Shown: positions 33,857-46,706, counted from the stretch's first letter. The stretch: DNA of 64,000 nucleotides from Dromiciops gliroides (GCF_019393635.1 NC_057861.1:380748815-380812814), one strand, 5' to 3'. Notes: a model not told the origin generated them from the letters alone. Made by a program: numbers and translations.

Positions 33857-34418
33857 CAATAACTATATCCAAGAAAATGACAATAATGAGACAACATACC
33901 AAAATCTATGGGATGCAGCCAAAGCAGTGCTTAGGGGAAAATTTATAGTTCTAAATGCTTACATGAATAAAAAAGAGAAAGAGGAGATTAATTAATTGGG
34001 CATGCAAATTAAAAAGCTAGAAAAAGAACAAATTAGAAATCCCCAATTTGATACTAAACTAGAGATCCTGAAAATTAAAGGAGAAATTAATAAGATTGAA
34101 AGCAAGAAAACTATAGAATTAATCAATAAAACTAAGAGTTGGTTTTATGAAAAAAAACCCAATATAATAGATAAAATATTGGTTAATTTGATTAAAAAAA
34201 GAAGAAAAATCAAATTACAAGTATCAAAAATGAAAAGGGTGATGTTACCACCAATGAAGTAGAAATTAAATCAATAATTAGGAATTATTTTGCCCAACTG
34301 TATGCCAATAAATTTGACAATCTAAATGAAATGGATGAATATTTACAAAAATACAAACTGCCCAGGTTAACTGAAGAGGAAATAAAATCCTTAAATAAAC
34401 CCATATGAGAAAAAGAAT

Positions 34419-35528
34419 TTGAACAAGCCATTAATGAACTCCCCAAGAAAAAAATCCCCTGGGCCAGATGGGTATACAGGTAAATTTTACCAAACATTTA
34501 AAGAACAATTAATTCCAATATTACACAAATTATTTGGAAAAATAGTTGAAGGAGTTCTGCCAAATTTGTTTTATGACACAAATATGGTGGTAATACCAAA
34601 ACCAGGCAAAGCAAAAACAGAGAAAGAAAATTATAGACCAATTTCCCTAATGAATATTGATGCTAAAATCTTAAATAAGATATTAGCAAGGAGATCACAG
34701 CAAGTGATCACCAGGATAATACACTATGACCAGGTGGGATTTATACCGGGAATGCAGGGCTGGTCCAACATTAGGAAAACTATTAACATAATCAACCACA
34801 TCAATGAGAAAACTGACCAAAACCATATGATTATCTCAATAGATGCAGAGAAAGCTTTTGACAAAATACAGCACCCATTCCTAATAAAAACACTAGAGAG
34901 TTTAGGAATAGGTGGAGCTTTCCTTAAAATAATAAACAGTATCTACCTAAAACCATCAGCAAGCATTATATGCAATGGAGATACATTAGAGGCCTTCCCA
35001 ATAAGAGCAGGAGTGAAACAGGGATGTCCATTATCTCCCCTATTATTTAATATTGTACTAGAAATGTTAGCTTTAGCAATCAGAGAAGAGAAATGAATTA
35101 AAGGAATTAGAATAGGCAAGGAGGAAACAAAACTATCACTCTTTGCAGATGATATGATGGTATACTTAAAGAATCCTAGAGAATCAACTCAAAAATTACT
35201 TGAAACAATGAACATCTTTAGCAAAGTAGCAGGATATAAAATAAATCCACGTAAATTATCAGCGTTTCTATACATGACCAACAAAGTCCAGCAGCAAGAG
35301 ATAAAAAGAGAAATTCCATTTAAAGTAACGGTAGATAATATAAAATACTTGGGAGTCTATTTGCTAAGACAAACCCAGGAACTCTATGAATACAACTACC
35401 AAACACTCTTCACTCAAATCAAATCAGATCTAAATAATTGGAAAGATATCAATTGCTCATGGATAGGCAGAGCTAATATAGTAAAAATGACAATACTACC
35501 TAAATTAATTATGCCCAAAGGGCGATAA
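34419..35528 (+). pseudogene. L1 ORF2 reverse transcriptase region, one internal stop
   Basis: The reverse transcriptase of L1 copies its RNA at nicked target DNA. Visible motifs: the pre-RT segment [48 protein letters not shown] (motif A, catalytic D), [14 protein letters not shown] (motif B) and [10 protein letters not shown] (motif C, FADD at about 35142). A single in-frame TGA at 35094-35096, where sister copies have GAA, splits the frame into 34419-35096 and 35154-35528. The endonuclease domain upstream and the segment after RT are missing. Confidence 0.88.
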
Positions 35529-36065
35529 AGCTGTGTATCCCCTTTGACCCAGCAATACCACTTTTGGGTTTTTTTTCCCTAAGAGATCATAAAAAAGGGA
35601 TATTTATACCTGCTCTTTTTGTGGTGGCAAGGAATTAGAAGTTGAGGGGATGCCCATCAATGGGGGAATGGCTTTACAATTTGTGGTATATGAATGTAAT
35701 GGAATACTATTGTGCTGTAAGAAATGATGAGCAGGAGTTCAGAGAAACTTGGAGGGTCTTGTGTGGACTGATGATGAGTGAGTTGAGCAGAACCAGAAGA
35801 ACATTGTACACAGTATCATCAAGATTATGTGTTGATCTCCTGTGATGGACTATATTCTTCTCACCAATGCAATGGTACAGAAGAGTTCTAGGCAACTCAT
35901 GATAGAAGGGCATCTCCAAATCCAGGGGGGAAAAAAAGAACTGTGGAGTATAGATGCTGAATGAACCATCCTATTTCTTTTGTTTTTGGTGCTGTTGTTT
36001 TTCTATTTTGAGGTTTATTGTCATTGCTCTGATTTTTCTCTTATTACATGGCTAATGCAGAAATA

Positions 36066-36135
36066 GGTTTGATGTTATTATGTATATATATGTATATATA
36101 TATACATATATACATATACATATACATATATCGGA
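36066..36135. repeat. TATA/CATA low-complexity run
   Basis: Repeated TATATA and TACATATA units in the 3' UTR of the younger L1, followed by GGGAGGGGAGGGAGGGG (36165-36190). Confidence 0.85.
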
Positions 36136-36895
36136 TTACCTGCTTTCTAGAGGGGGGTGAGGGAGGGGAGGGAGGGGAGGGAGGGGAAGGAGGGAGAAAA
36201 ATCTGAAATTGGAAAGGTTGTATAAACAAAAGTTGAGAACCATCTTTACATGTAACGGGAAAAACATAAAATACTTTATCTCTTTAAAAAAGTGATAATC
36301 ATGAAAACAACCTGGTACAGCCTAAGAAATAGAATGGTTGATCAATGGAAAAGATTAGGTACATAATACACAGTAGTAAATGTACAAACAAAGCTAATGG
36401 AGCCAAATGAAAAAGAAAGCAGGAAACTTGGGGAAATGTTATAGCAAATTTCTCTTATAAAGACCTCATATTTTCATATATATGGAACTGAGCCAAATTG
36501 ATAAAAACAAGAACCATTTCTTAGTTGATAAAAGATCAAATGACACGAACAGGCAGCTTTCAGAAAAAGAAAACAAAGCTACCAATGTCACTTGAAAAAA
36601 AATGGTTTAAACTACTACTGATTGTAGAAATGCAAATTATAAAAACCCTGATGTATCAGCTCCCATCTATAAGATTGCCTAACATGACAGAAAAGGAAAA
36701 TGATAAATGTTTGAATGGATGTGAAAAAATTAAGACATCACTGCACTATTGGTGAAGTTGTGAACTAGTCTAACCATTCTGCAGAACAATTTGGAACTAC
36801 TCCCAAAGATCCATAAAGCTACCTATGCTTTGACTCATCAGTACCAGTACTTGCTCTCTATTCCAAAGTGGTCAAAGATAAGGGGGAATTATGTA

Positions 36896-38479
36896 CATGT
36901 GTGTATACATACATATACTGTATACATATATACATACATAATACATACATATATGAGGAATAAATATATTTAATAAAATATTTTCAAGACATATTAGAGA
37001 TGAATATAAATACAAAAGACTAAGAACCATTTCCCAGTGGAACAAGTAAACAGCTCCTTATGCCCTTGAAAAGGAATATGGTTCTTGTGGAATTTGTAAA
37101 GATCAGAATAACTTCTGATTTTTTAACCACCAAGAAAGTTCCATCATTTTTCCCCAAGATTTGCTATATTTCAAAGTATCCTATTTTTTTTATCAACCCA
37201 TAATATATGTGCCACACAATTGAATAGAGGAAGTGGTAAATTGCATATTATTCCTTTAATTAGTAATAGGAGCAACCAAATGGAATGAAATTGAAATTTT
37301 TTTTAACATTATCATATATTGACATCCTTTGATTTATGCAAACTCTAGTTGTCTACAACTGAAGACCTTTAAAAATTTCCAGTTCATTTATGTAGACTAA
37401 CCTTTTATCTACCACTTTCCTCAGAAAGAACCAGAATACCACATAATGCTCTTTTACTCAATCTCCCAGAAGGCATGTTACCAGTTTTCAGTATCACCAC
37501 TTTTCTACTAAAAGTTCTTTTGCTGACAGTAGCCTCCAACCTGCCTTCAGACTACTTATTCAGTGTGGTTGGCTACTCTCTTGGGCTATCTGAGACTGGG
37601 ATCAAATCCTTATGAAGTGCTCATTATTTTTGGAGTGATAGAATAGGGTTAAGAGGGGACTGAACTCAGACAGAGAATCCCCCAGATGCCATCCTCTTTG
37701 CCTTTCTTAGATTTCTTTCTGCTCTGTGCCCTTCCATATGTTCCTGGCACACAGTAAACACTCAATAAATGTTTTCTATTGGACTATTCAAGTAACTGAA
37801 ACACTCTAAGAATTTGACCTTTTTGTTTCCCATCTCCTTCATTTCCTTTTGGTGCAATCCTCTTACTCCCCATTGGAATAGTGAAGTTCATTGGACTCCC
37901 TGTTTAGGCGATAAAGATCAATACAGGTGAGATGTAATATATACATGTACACATATACTACAACTACATCATATAATGTTGGAAGGGAATATAATTATTT
38001 GTAAAGTGTTGATAGCTGGAGTTAGAATAATAAAGAAATAATTTAAAATCCTGCTTCTGATGATATCTGTATGACCATTGGCAGGTCACTTACACTATCT
38101 GAGATAAAGATAACTTACTAAGACTGTAATGTATAAACAAGTCACATATATTGATGGAGGGAATCACACATGAACAATATCAGAGATTCCTGATGCATTG
38201 CTATAATTTAGTCATGGATGCGGGATTCTGCTTCAGCATATGCTTTAAAATGTGGCTTTTTTACCTTATTTTGTATAATAAATTAATATAGCTATATCTA
38301 CTCAATTTATTTATATTCACTTACAAAAAATGAGTTTTTAAAATGTTTTATTGGGGAAAAATTTATGTTCTTAAAATATTGCCAATTCTTATATATTAAA
38401 TTCTGCATATCAGTTGGCATATGTAATACTCCATAAAAACTTTTGTATTCTATATGACTGTCACATAGGCATAGATAGA
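36896..38479. other. Mostly unique sequence
   Basis: A CATA/TACATA-rich run lies at about 36895-36965. Near 37690-37790, GTTCCTGGCACACAGTAAAC and ACTCAATAAATGTTTTC resemble an L2/MIR 3' tail. No gene is recognised. Confidence 0.4.
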
Positions 38480-38695
38480 TAGATGACTTTGGAGTCAGGA
38501 AGACCTAGGTTGAAGATCACCTCTGACACATACTAACTATACGGCCCTATACACATCAATTAACCTTTCTGTGTTCCCAGAAACTTACTGTGATTATACG
38601 TTTCAGAGCAGGTGCTGATCTGAATTGATAGAGGCAGTTTATTTACCTGGCACTCTGACCAACAATCCAATAACAGATTCAATCCTCCCCAAAAC
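38480..38695 (+). mobile_element. tRNA-class SINE with a distinct tail
   Basis: GGAGTCAGGAAGACCTAGGT and ACACATCAATTAACCTTTCT belong to the SINE body. The following TTTCAGAGCAGGTGCTGATC and TGATAGAGGCAGTTTATTTA match a tail seen on a common marsupial SINE subfamily. Confidence 0.55.
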
Positions 38696-39223
38696 CTGCG
38701 AAAAATACCATGTGGCAAGAGGTCATATTATTCCTTATCAGACTGTGTCTCAATGATGCCAAATGAATCAGTTTAAAAATGAACAGAAACAAACTGACAG
38801 ATTTGTCTTTATGTCATCAAACAGCTCATCTTTTTGATTCTCCCCCAACTGAGTTTTTAGAAAAGGAAATTGACCAGATGTTTTTGGTACTATTATAAAA
38901 AGACTTGAAGTCTTATTGATTTTTCATGTTTATTGGGGAATATAACATGTAAAGGTAATATTTTCCAAATAGTCATAATCAGTAGCAGTAACAGCCAGTG
39001 TAATAACCGATGTCATTTCAGTGAAAGGTCTCCCAGTCTTATTTAGCAAATGCCATTTCTGAGTTCCCAGAAGTCTGAGTATAAGACGGGGCCAAATTTG
39101 AAAGAAGTGGTATCATATATTACAATTCCATTACTAGAAATCAGTCTATTCATTCACATTCCCACTTCCAGACTGAACAAAAGCTGTCATGAGCTAAGTA
39201 TTACATTTTAAAAGAGTTAGGGG

Positions 39224-39372
39224 GGGCAGCTATGTGGCGCAGTGGATAGAGCACCGGCCCTGGAATCAGCAGTACCTGAGTTCAAATCCGACCTCAGACA
39301 CTTAACACTTACTAGCTATGTGACCCTGGGCAAGTCACTTAACCCCAATTGCCTCACTAAAAAAAAAAAAAA
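39224..39372 (+). mobile_element. Marsupial tRNA-class SINE with target duplication
   Basis: Near-consensus copy with a long A tail. Perfect 13-bp duplication AAAAGAGTTAGGG at 39211-39223 and 39373-39385. Confidence 0.93.
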
Positions 39373-39639
39373 AAAAGAGTTAGGGACCAGTAGTCCAAAT
39401 AAAATCAGATTAGGGGATCCGATTAAATGGTGCATTTTGTTTCTTCATGATTTTTTTACTGTAATTCACTGATTCTTTCAAAAGCTTCAGTAACCTAAAG
39501 GTAAAGTTAATCATAAGAAATTAGAATTCTAGTGGCAAATGATACAAAGTGACCTTCTAGTAGCAAAAAAAGAAAAATTCTCAAAATAAAATTTACGCTA
39601 CACTGTTGAAACATTTAAACTCAGAGCTCAACTCTTACA

Positions 39640-39835
39640 GGAAGATTGTGGTTAATGGTAAGGGTATGAGGTTTGTAATCTGAAAGCTCAGTTCATAACC
39701 TATGTCTACCATTTATTATTTGTGAAAAAATGGGCAAATCCCTTAAATTCTTTGGGTACCAGTTTCATCATCTGTTAAATGATGGAGTAGGAATAAATGA
39801 CCTTTAATATCTCTTGCAGTTCTACATTTATGATT
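39640..39835 (+). mobile_element. MIR-class SINE (old)
   Basis: TGGGCAAATCCCTTAAATTC, CCAGTTTCATCATCTGTTAA and ACCTTTAATATCTCTTGCAG in MIR order. Confidence 0.55.
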
Positions 39836-39856
39836 TTATAATCCCACACCCTCATT

Positions 39857-40002
39857 TTTTTTTTTTGGCATGGCAATGAGGGCCAAGTGATTTGCCCAGG
39901 GTCACACAGCTACTAAGTGTCAAGTGTCTGAGGCCAAATTTGAACTCAAGTCCTCCTGAGTCCAGGGCCAGTGGTTTATCCACTGCACCAACTAGCTGTC
40001 TC
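39857..40002 (-). mobile_element. Marsupial tRNA-class SINE
   Basis: Antisense copy from the T tail through GGGTCACACAGCTACTAAGT to GCACCAACTAGCTGTC. Confidence 0.85.
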
Positions 40003-40027
40003 CCCCCACCCCCCCACACACACTCAC

Positions 40028-40165
40028 CCTCATTTTACAGAAAATTAAACTGAGGCCACAGAGTTTAAGTTATTAGCAAAATGTTACACAGCTGGTAGGC
40101 AAGAGGGCCTTAAGACATAGAAATGAGATCTCTCATTTCCAGAGTAAGTGCTTTTGATGCTATAC
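40028..40165 (+). mobile_element. MIR-class SINE fragment
   Basis: CATTTTACAGAAAATTAAAC, TGAGGCCACAGAGTTTAAGT and TTACACAGCTGGTAGG match the MIR core. Confidence 0.6.
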
Positions 40166-40169
40166 AACC

Positions 40170-41322
40170 TGGATGTCCCCTCAGTTGAACTATGAGGTAC
40201 AAATTTTCAGACTGATGAAATTTATCAAAGTTTTCATATGGGAGACTAATTAAAAGCATACACAGTACAAACTGATTAAGAAAAGAAGTAAATGAAATAA
40301 GAGAATGGGAGAAAAGAGTAAAAACAACAATTCTTTTATGATGATGACTACCATAATTGACAGAATAATCCCTACTTTATTTAAGGATTTGTTTGAAAGG
40401 GTTCCATATTTGCATGTACTTTCTCTTTCTGCATTCATTCATTACTGATGATGCTCTTTTTTTGTAGACTGAAGACATAATGGAAGGCACAATTCCTATG
40501 TAACAAATTTCTGAAATTCTTCAGGAGTGTGTGGCAATGAGCATATGGAAATACCGTAATAAGGAAGTAATAAATTCTCAACAAACTTGTCCTTGGTGAA
40601 TTTCTATTAGGTACTTGGCCATGTTCAGTGTTTGGGGATCAATATTTCACAGTTGTGTCTGTTCCATTAGGCACGTAGTAACGAGACCATTAGCAGAAAC
40701 TGCAGAAAGTAAATGCTCTCCTAGGCATGGAAAGTGATCTTTGTCCTTGTAGCATTTCCATGACTTATTTGTATCACCATTTGTGCTGCTTTTCTCCTTT
40801 GAAGTATCTGAATGTTGCATTGTCCATTCCCTGCCACCACCACCATTCTCTGTAGTCATGAAATCTAATTGATGAAAAAGTAAGAAACAGAGTGCCCTTG
40901 ATCTTACGCACACCAAAATAGATTTAAAGGCCATTCTTGCACTGGTCAAATATGTATTTATTAGATCTTCTTTCTCCTACTGAGAAAAAAAAATGACAGT
41001 AATAAGAAAACAATTCTTGAATATCTCTTATTTAAAAAAAAACAAAACTATAAAAAGTATAGTGCCTTGCAAATAGTAAATATTTAAGAAATGTTTCATT
41101 CATTAAAAATAAGGAACTAGATTTTGCATGGGAATACACAGTACATAATTTTGGTCAGTGTCCCCTTCAAGGAAGTTTTGATCTAAATTCTGAGAACCCC
41201 TTCCTAATTTAAAATCCTCTGTAAAGTGACCTTCTCTGATTGATAACACCTCCCTAAGTATAGAACTGTAATGATACTAAGGACTTTTATATCATGGAAT
41301 TGAAACTGAATAAAAAGTTTTA

Positions 41323-41328
<6 letters not shown>
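40170..41328. other. Unique-looking sequence, possible lone exon on the minus strand
   Basis: No repeat recognised. On the minus strand a 69-bp in-frame stretch (40908-40976) is bordered by a pyrimidine-rich CTCAGTAG acceptor-like and a GTAAGA donor-like sequence. I do not recognise the 23-residue product and treat it as speculative. Confidence 0.3.

Positions 41329-41385
<57 letters not shown>
41329..41385. repeat. (TA)n microsatellite
   Basis: About 57 bp of uninterrupted TA. Confidence 0.95.
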
Positions 41386-41388
<3 letters not shown>

Positions 41389-42057
41389 TTGTGTGTAGGA
41401 GAGGGTGGGAGGTAGTATTTCTTCTGAGAATTTATCAACACAGACCCCTGTGGGATTTGGAGAGAACAGCCTATATAAAGAAGTTGTACAACAGAACTTC
41501 TCCCTCTTAACTACTAGTAATACACTGAACAAGGAATCTGAGGAATATAAAATGATTCTTGGGAATTATTTTTAGAGTTTAGCACACTGAATAAGTACTA
41601 GGTAATCCTTCTTCTACTTAACATTAATGCAATTAGAAGTTTCTATACAGAGAGTAAAAGAGTCACATCTATTCAAGTGTTCTAATGAAAGACATAACTT
41701 CCTATAAAAAGAAGTTAAGGAAATTAGGGAGCAATAGAAAGAGAACAGAATGATGAAATGACCTCTAAAGTGTCTTCCAACTGTATGATTTTTCAAAATC
41801 ACTTTACCCCACCAATGAAAAGTTTAAAAGCAATTTTAGAATTGTTTCAAAGAAAATACAAGCTTTTGTGTTACAGCTCCTCCATTTGTAGTTAATAGAA
41901 AACAAAAGTTTCTGTTTGGATCAAGAGTCTATTAGTCTATATCATGGAATTTAAAAATTGAAATGCTTTAAAGGTTAACATAGAAACACTCCACAAATAC
42001 AAAATAATCTACATGTTCAGATTTTGGTATATGAAGATAAGGTTAGAAAAGTTCTTT

Positions 42058-42190
42058 GTCATTGCTTACCGGCTTCACAAAGGGTGAGGAAAGGGAGGGT
42101 GGGAGAAAAATTTGGAACTCAAAAAATATTTTTACATGTAATTGAGAAAAATTAAAATAAATTAATTAATTAAAAAGGAAAAGAAAATAA
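42058..42190 (+). mobile_element. L1 3' end fragment
   Basis: GGAGAAAAATTTGGAACTC-like sequence (GAGGGTGGGAGAAAAATTTG) and TTTTACATGTAATTGAGAAA followed by an A/T tail. It is severely 5'-truncated. Confidence 0.7.
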
Positions 42191-42339
42191 AATCCATTTG
42201 CTAAGGCTTCCTTCAAAATGTATATTTCATTTAGCCCTCCCTACTTTCCACCCACTTGGAATTAAGCTTTCATTTTCCCTACCCCTACACTTCCATAATA
42301 GTTTCCCAAATGGCCCATTTTTCTCCTTCCAATCATCCC

Positions 42340-42485
42340 ACCCTCACAAAATGAATCTAGGCTATCTTGCTAAAGCACCAATTTCATCATGTAACTGCCC
42401 TGATCACAATCCTAATATAAAAGCTTATTGCCTAGAAGATCAAGTTCAGACACTTCCAAGATCTTATTGTGACCTACACTTCCCC
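42340..42485 (+). mobile_element. L2 LINE fragment (old)
   Basis: TTTCATCATGTAACTGCCCT, GCTTATTGCCTAGAAGATCA and GATCTTATTGTGACCTACAC parallel the end of L2. Diverged. Confidence 0.45.
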
Positions 42486-42492
42486 TTAAAAC

Positions 42493-44755
42493 ATTTCCAA
42501 ATGGAAAAGGTGGTACAAATGCTCTCTGAAGAAAATAATTACTTAAAAATTAGGATTGAGCAAATTGAAGCTATTGACTTTATGAGAAATCAAGAAACAA
42601 TAAAGTGAAACCAAAAGAATGAAAAAATAGAAGGCAATATGAAATATTCCATTGGAAAAACAACTAACCTGGAAAATAGATCCAGAAGATATAATTTGAA
42701 AATTATCGGACTACCTGAAATCCATGATCAGAAAAAGAGCCCAGACATCACCTTCCAAGAAATTGTCAGGAAAAAGTATCCTGATATTCTAGAAGCAGAA
42801 GGTAAAATAGAAATTGAAAGAATCCACTGATCACCTCCTGAAAGAGATCCCAAAATTAAAACTTCCAGTAATATTATATCCAAATTCCAGAGCTCTCAGG
42901 TCAAGGAGAAAATATTGCAAGCAGTAAGAAAAAAAATATTCAAGTATTGTGGAGCCACAGTCAGGATAACACAAGATCTGGCAGCTTATACTTCAAAGGA
43001 TTGGAGGCCTTGGAAAATGATTTTCAGCAGGGCAAAGTAACTGGGATTACAACCAACAATCAACTACCCAGAAAAAACTGTGTATAATCCTTCAGGGTGA
43101 AATGGGCATTCAATGAAAGGACTTTCAGGCATTCTTGATGAAAAGACCTGAGTTGAGTAGAAAATTTGACTTTCAAATACAGGAGCTTAGAGAAGCATAA
43201 AAAGATAAACAAGAAAAAGAAATCATAAAGGATATTAAAAGGTTAAACTGTTTACATTCCTACATGGGAAGATGATACTTGTAACTCATAAGAACTTTCA
43301 CATTATTATGGCATCTGGGTGGAGTATATTTAGACAGAAGGCACAGGTATGAGTTGAATATGAAGGCATGATATCTTTAAAAAACAAAATTAAGGGATGA
43401 AAGGAATGCACTGAGAGAAAGGGAAAGGGAGAGGTGGAAGAGAATAAAGTATCTCAGATAAAAAAGAAAGAAAAAGGTTATGGAGTAGAGGGGAAGATGG
43501 GGGAGGTGCAAGGGATTGAGAGAGCTCTACACTCATCAGTATTTGCTCAAAGAGGGAATAACATACACACTCGACTGGGTAGAATCATCTATCTTACCCT
43601 GCAGGAAAATAGGAGGAGAAGGGAATAAGGGGTGGTGAAAGTAGGGAGGCCTTATTGGGGGAGGGGGCAGTCAGAAGCAAAACACTTTTAAAGAGGGATA
43701 GGGTGAAAGAAGATAGATAATAGAGTAAATGTCATGGAGAGGGAACAGGATGGAGGGAAATACAGTTAGTAATATTAACTGTGAAAAAAAAAATAAGTGA
43801 GTTTCCTTGATAGCCCTCAGTTCTCAAATACACAGAGAACTGAGTTAAATTTGTTCAAATAAGAGCCATTCTCAATCGTTAGATCATCAAAAGATATAAT
43901 GTTTTCAGATGAAATATCCAAAGCTACCTATAGCCATATGGGGAAAAATGCTCTAACCCACTATTGAGTGGATAGCTGCAGGCCAAAACAATCCTGGGGT
44001 ACTACTTCATACATATTGGATTGGTAATAGGACAGTAGAGGAAAATGATAAATGTTATAGGGGCTATAGGAAAAATGAGACATTAATACACTCTTGCTAA
44101 AATTTTAAACTGATTCAAACATTCTGTAGAGCAATTTGGTCAAAGGTTTATAAAACCATGCGTACCCTTTGACCTAGTAATCCCACTACTACTTTGCTGT
44201 CAAAAAAGAGGTAAAAAAGTTGGATTCAAAATTGAGGAGATGCACATCAATTGAGTAATGACTGAATAAATTATGGGATGAGATTATGATTGAACACTAT
44301 TGTGCTATAAGAAATAATGAGCAAGATGCTATCAGTTAAACTTGGAAAGACTTACATGAGCTGATGCAAAATGAAATGTACTGTATACAAAATAACAGCA
44401 ATATTGTAAGATGATCTGCTGTGAATGACTTAGTTATTTTCAGCAATACAATGATCCAAGACAATTCTGAAGGACTTATAAAAAATGCAATCCATCTCCA
44501 GAGAAAGAACTGATGGTGTCTGACTACAGTTTGAAGCATATATTTTAGTACTTTTTTCTAAAGTTTTTTGTCTGTTTTCTTTCACAATCTGACTACTATG
44601 GAAATGTTTGGAATGACTACACATGTATAACTTTTATTGAATTGCTTGAAGGGGGGTTGTACAGGGAGGAAGATAATTTGGAACACAGTTTTAAAAATTG
44701 ATATTGAAATTTGTTTTTACATGTAATTTAGGAAAAATAAAATTATAAATAAAAG
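42493..44755 (+). mobile_element. L1 LINE: ORF1, spacer and 3' end, no ORF2 core (HAL1-like)
   Basis: Starts inside the ORF1 coiled coil (MEKVVQMLSEENNYLKIRIE at 42500-42605). The RRM part follows (SIGKTTNLENRSRRYNLKII, 42639-42830), then the C-terminal part to about 43200 with stops and frame breaks. The inter-ORF spacer runs to 43785. After an A-rich junction (43785-43795) the sequence enters the end of ORF2 (43860-44280) and the 3' UTR, with a tail near 44750. The endonuclease and RT are absent. Confidence 0.85.
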
Positions 44756-46564
44756 GCAATTTTTTTCAAGTATCGGTATATATTTTTAAGAAAGACATCT
44801 TAGTTGGGCATGGAGGATGCTGTTTCCTTCTGAGATTGAATAGATAACTTGTAAGAAAACATGGGCCACTTGGTACCATTCTTGGTTTATATTAAGCATG
44901 AGATATCTATCAATTGACTTATTAATAGAAAGTGGCATATTTTAGAGCTGAAATGGGAAAATAGCATGAAAAAATATGCATTGACAACATCTTATGTTGA
45001 TCATGTAGAAGAGAAGGCAGAAAATGAGAGAAAAATGTCTGAGGTAAAGGTATACTCTAATACAGGTTCCTATCAACTTTCATGGAATCAGTTTGCACAA
45101 ATTTTAGTTTATATCTGCTATAATTTTTTATAATAGGAGGTGGAAACACTTCAAAATATTGTTTTGATTATTTTCAAAGTACCCCTAAGAAATCTGGATG
45201 GGCAAATTTTGAGTTTCCATGGCCTAGAAGGGGAAATGTAAATTGATAGATTTTGAGACATTTAAATAACAATATAGCATGCAGAATTGTGATTCTCAGA
45301 TGGTTTTCCATGTCCAAATACCATTCTGTATATTCTAGATAATCCTGCTTTACCACTTAATAGAATATTTTTCTAGACAATGTCTGGATCATTTATAGTA
45401 GAGTGACTATTTATAGAGGTTCATGAAAAACTTCCAGTGTTCTAAAAATGTAAGAAATAAGCACATTTAATTTTGGATATTCACAGTTGAGAAGAAATTT
45501 TGTTGTTATTTTTTTTTCTTTTTCCTACCCCTGAATGTTCAAAAGTTTGATCTAAGGCAAATGTTTTACCATTCCTCAGTAAACTGGAGGAATGAAAACA
45601 TACATGAATTTTCATCAGTTTGCTCCAGGCAGAAATTTGCCAGTTTGCAAGAAAATTGCTTAAAAAACTGAAGCCAAGATGAAATACTTGAACTTGTTGT
45701 GTGAACCTATGAAAGTAATATTTCTCCTTTATCAATTGATATGAATTTCTGCCAAGCCCTGCATTACTTCAGTATAAAATAGCTTTACTCCCTCCAAAAT
45801 GTCATAAAGTAGTTTAGATTCTGCAGAATATTTTTAGAAAAGGATTATTTTCACCTTTATTTAGGTACATGCCATCATTTCCACTTGATTTTCCAGTGCT
45901 CTCATGCATTGGAGAAGTGCACACATGCCTATACCTCTGTCTAACCTCTACCCATCAGGGTTGGGAGTTAATATGTGTGATCAAAGGAAAATGGAATAAA
46001 CATAAAGAAGTTTATTCTACCTTTGGGAGGAGAAAAAGTACAAGAGCAATAAACACATATTCCTCCCCAAACTGAAACCTGCAACTTTGAAGGGAGCAGG
46101 AGAGCTCGGTGACTAAGAATAACATTGAAAAAAAGCCTAGAGGTTATAGTCTTGACTACTCATGGTCACTAAACTGTGGCAGTGCCAAACTGTTCATTCC
46201 AGCCATCTCTATGATTGATCATATCAGCACAATTGAATCAATTGTTCGGTGTACCACATCAGTTGCTAAGACTGATGGAATTATTGGGTTGGCCAAGCTG
46301 CAGGCTATTTACTCAGTATTTTTATAGCACTACCCTGTGAAGGCTTCTCCTAACCAGGGCCTCACTTGTTACAAAATTTCTATTCTACCCTCACATTCAT
46401 ACTTCATAAGCTATGAATATATCCTCTAGGATACTGATTAAATGTAATCAAATCAACCAAAATTTATAGATAATCTACAATGTACAATCTACTGTGTCCA
46501 GTGCTATAATGTATAGCACATATATGCCATATACACAGTATATTCATATTCATATTATTATTAT
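44756..46564. other. Unique sequence, no gene seen
   Basis: Short frames occur by chance only; nothing conserved was recognised. Confidence 0.4.
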
Positions 46565-46568
46565 TATT

Positions 46569-46706
46569 TTGGTGAGGCAATTGGGGTTAAGTGACTTGCC
46601 TGGGGTCACACAGCTAGTAAGTGTCAAGTATCTGAGGCTGAATTTGAACTCCGGTCCTCCTAAATCCAGGGCCAGTGCTTTATCCACTGTGCCACCTAGC
46701 TGCCCC
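46569..46706 (-). mobile_element. Marsupial tRNA-class SINE
   Basis: Antisense copy ending CACCTAGCTGCCCC. TATATTCATA occurs on both sides, probably the target duplication. Confidence 0.88.

Larger units (their letters stand above)
32106..36286 (+). mobile_element. Younger L1 with full 5' end, internally deleted, nested in an older L1
   Basis: Perfect 14-bp target duplications flank it (AAAAAGTGATAATC, 32092-32105 and 36287-36300). It has a 5' UTR (32106-32684), ORF1 (32685-33808), a junction that skips the spacer and endonuclease, ORF2 from about 33860 with the RT core (34419-35528), a second internal loss near 35517, the ORF2 end (35520-35680) and a 3' UTR with a short A tail. It is about 4.2 kb instead of the usual 6-7 kb, and is dead. 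Confidence 0.92.
28085..36895 (+). mobile_element. Older L1 LINE hosting a younger L1
   Basis: This element covers 28085-32105 and 36301-36895. A 5' UTR of a different L1 subfamily comes first (degenerate CCAAGATAGG; CTCCAAAGAACTTTAAAAC; 28085-28680). Only the end of ORF1 follows (28690-28850), then the inter-ORF spacer with a large purine repeat. ORF2 runs from 29480 with a degraded endonuclease part and an RT part at 31085-31456 (GFIPGIQGW, EKAFEKIQHPF, GVKQGCLLLPLLF). The last ORF2 part resumes at 36301. ORF2 is broken by many stops. The younger L1 at 32106-36286 interrupts it. Confidence 0.85.

Noticed and set aside
40647-40949. 100-aa minus-strand frame as a single-exon gene
   Set aside because: No recognised domain and poor start context; only the small splice-flanked part was kept as a weak candidate.
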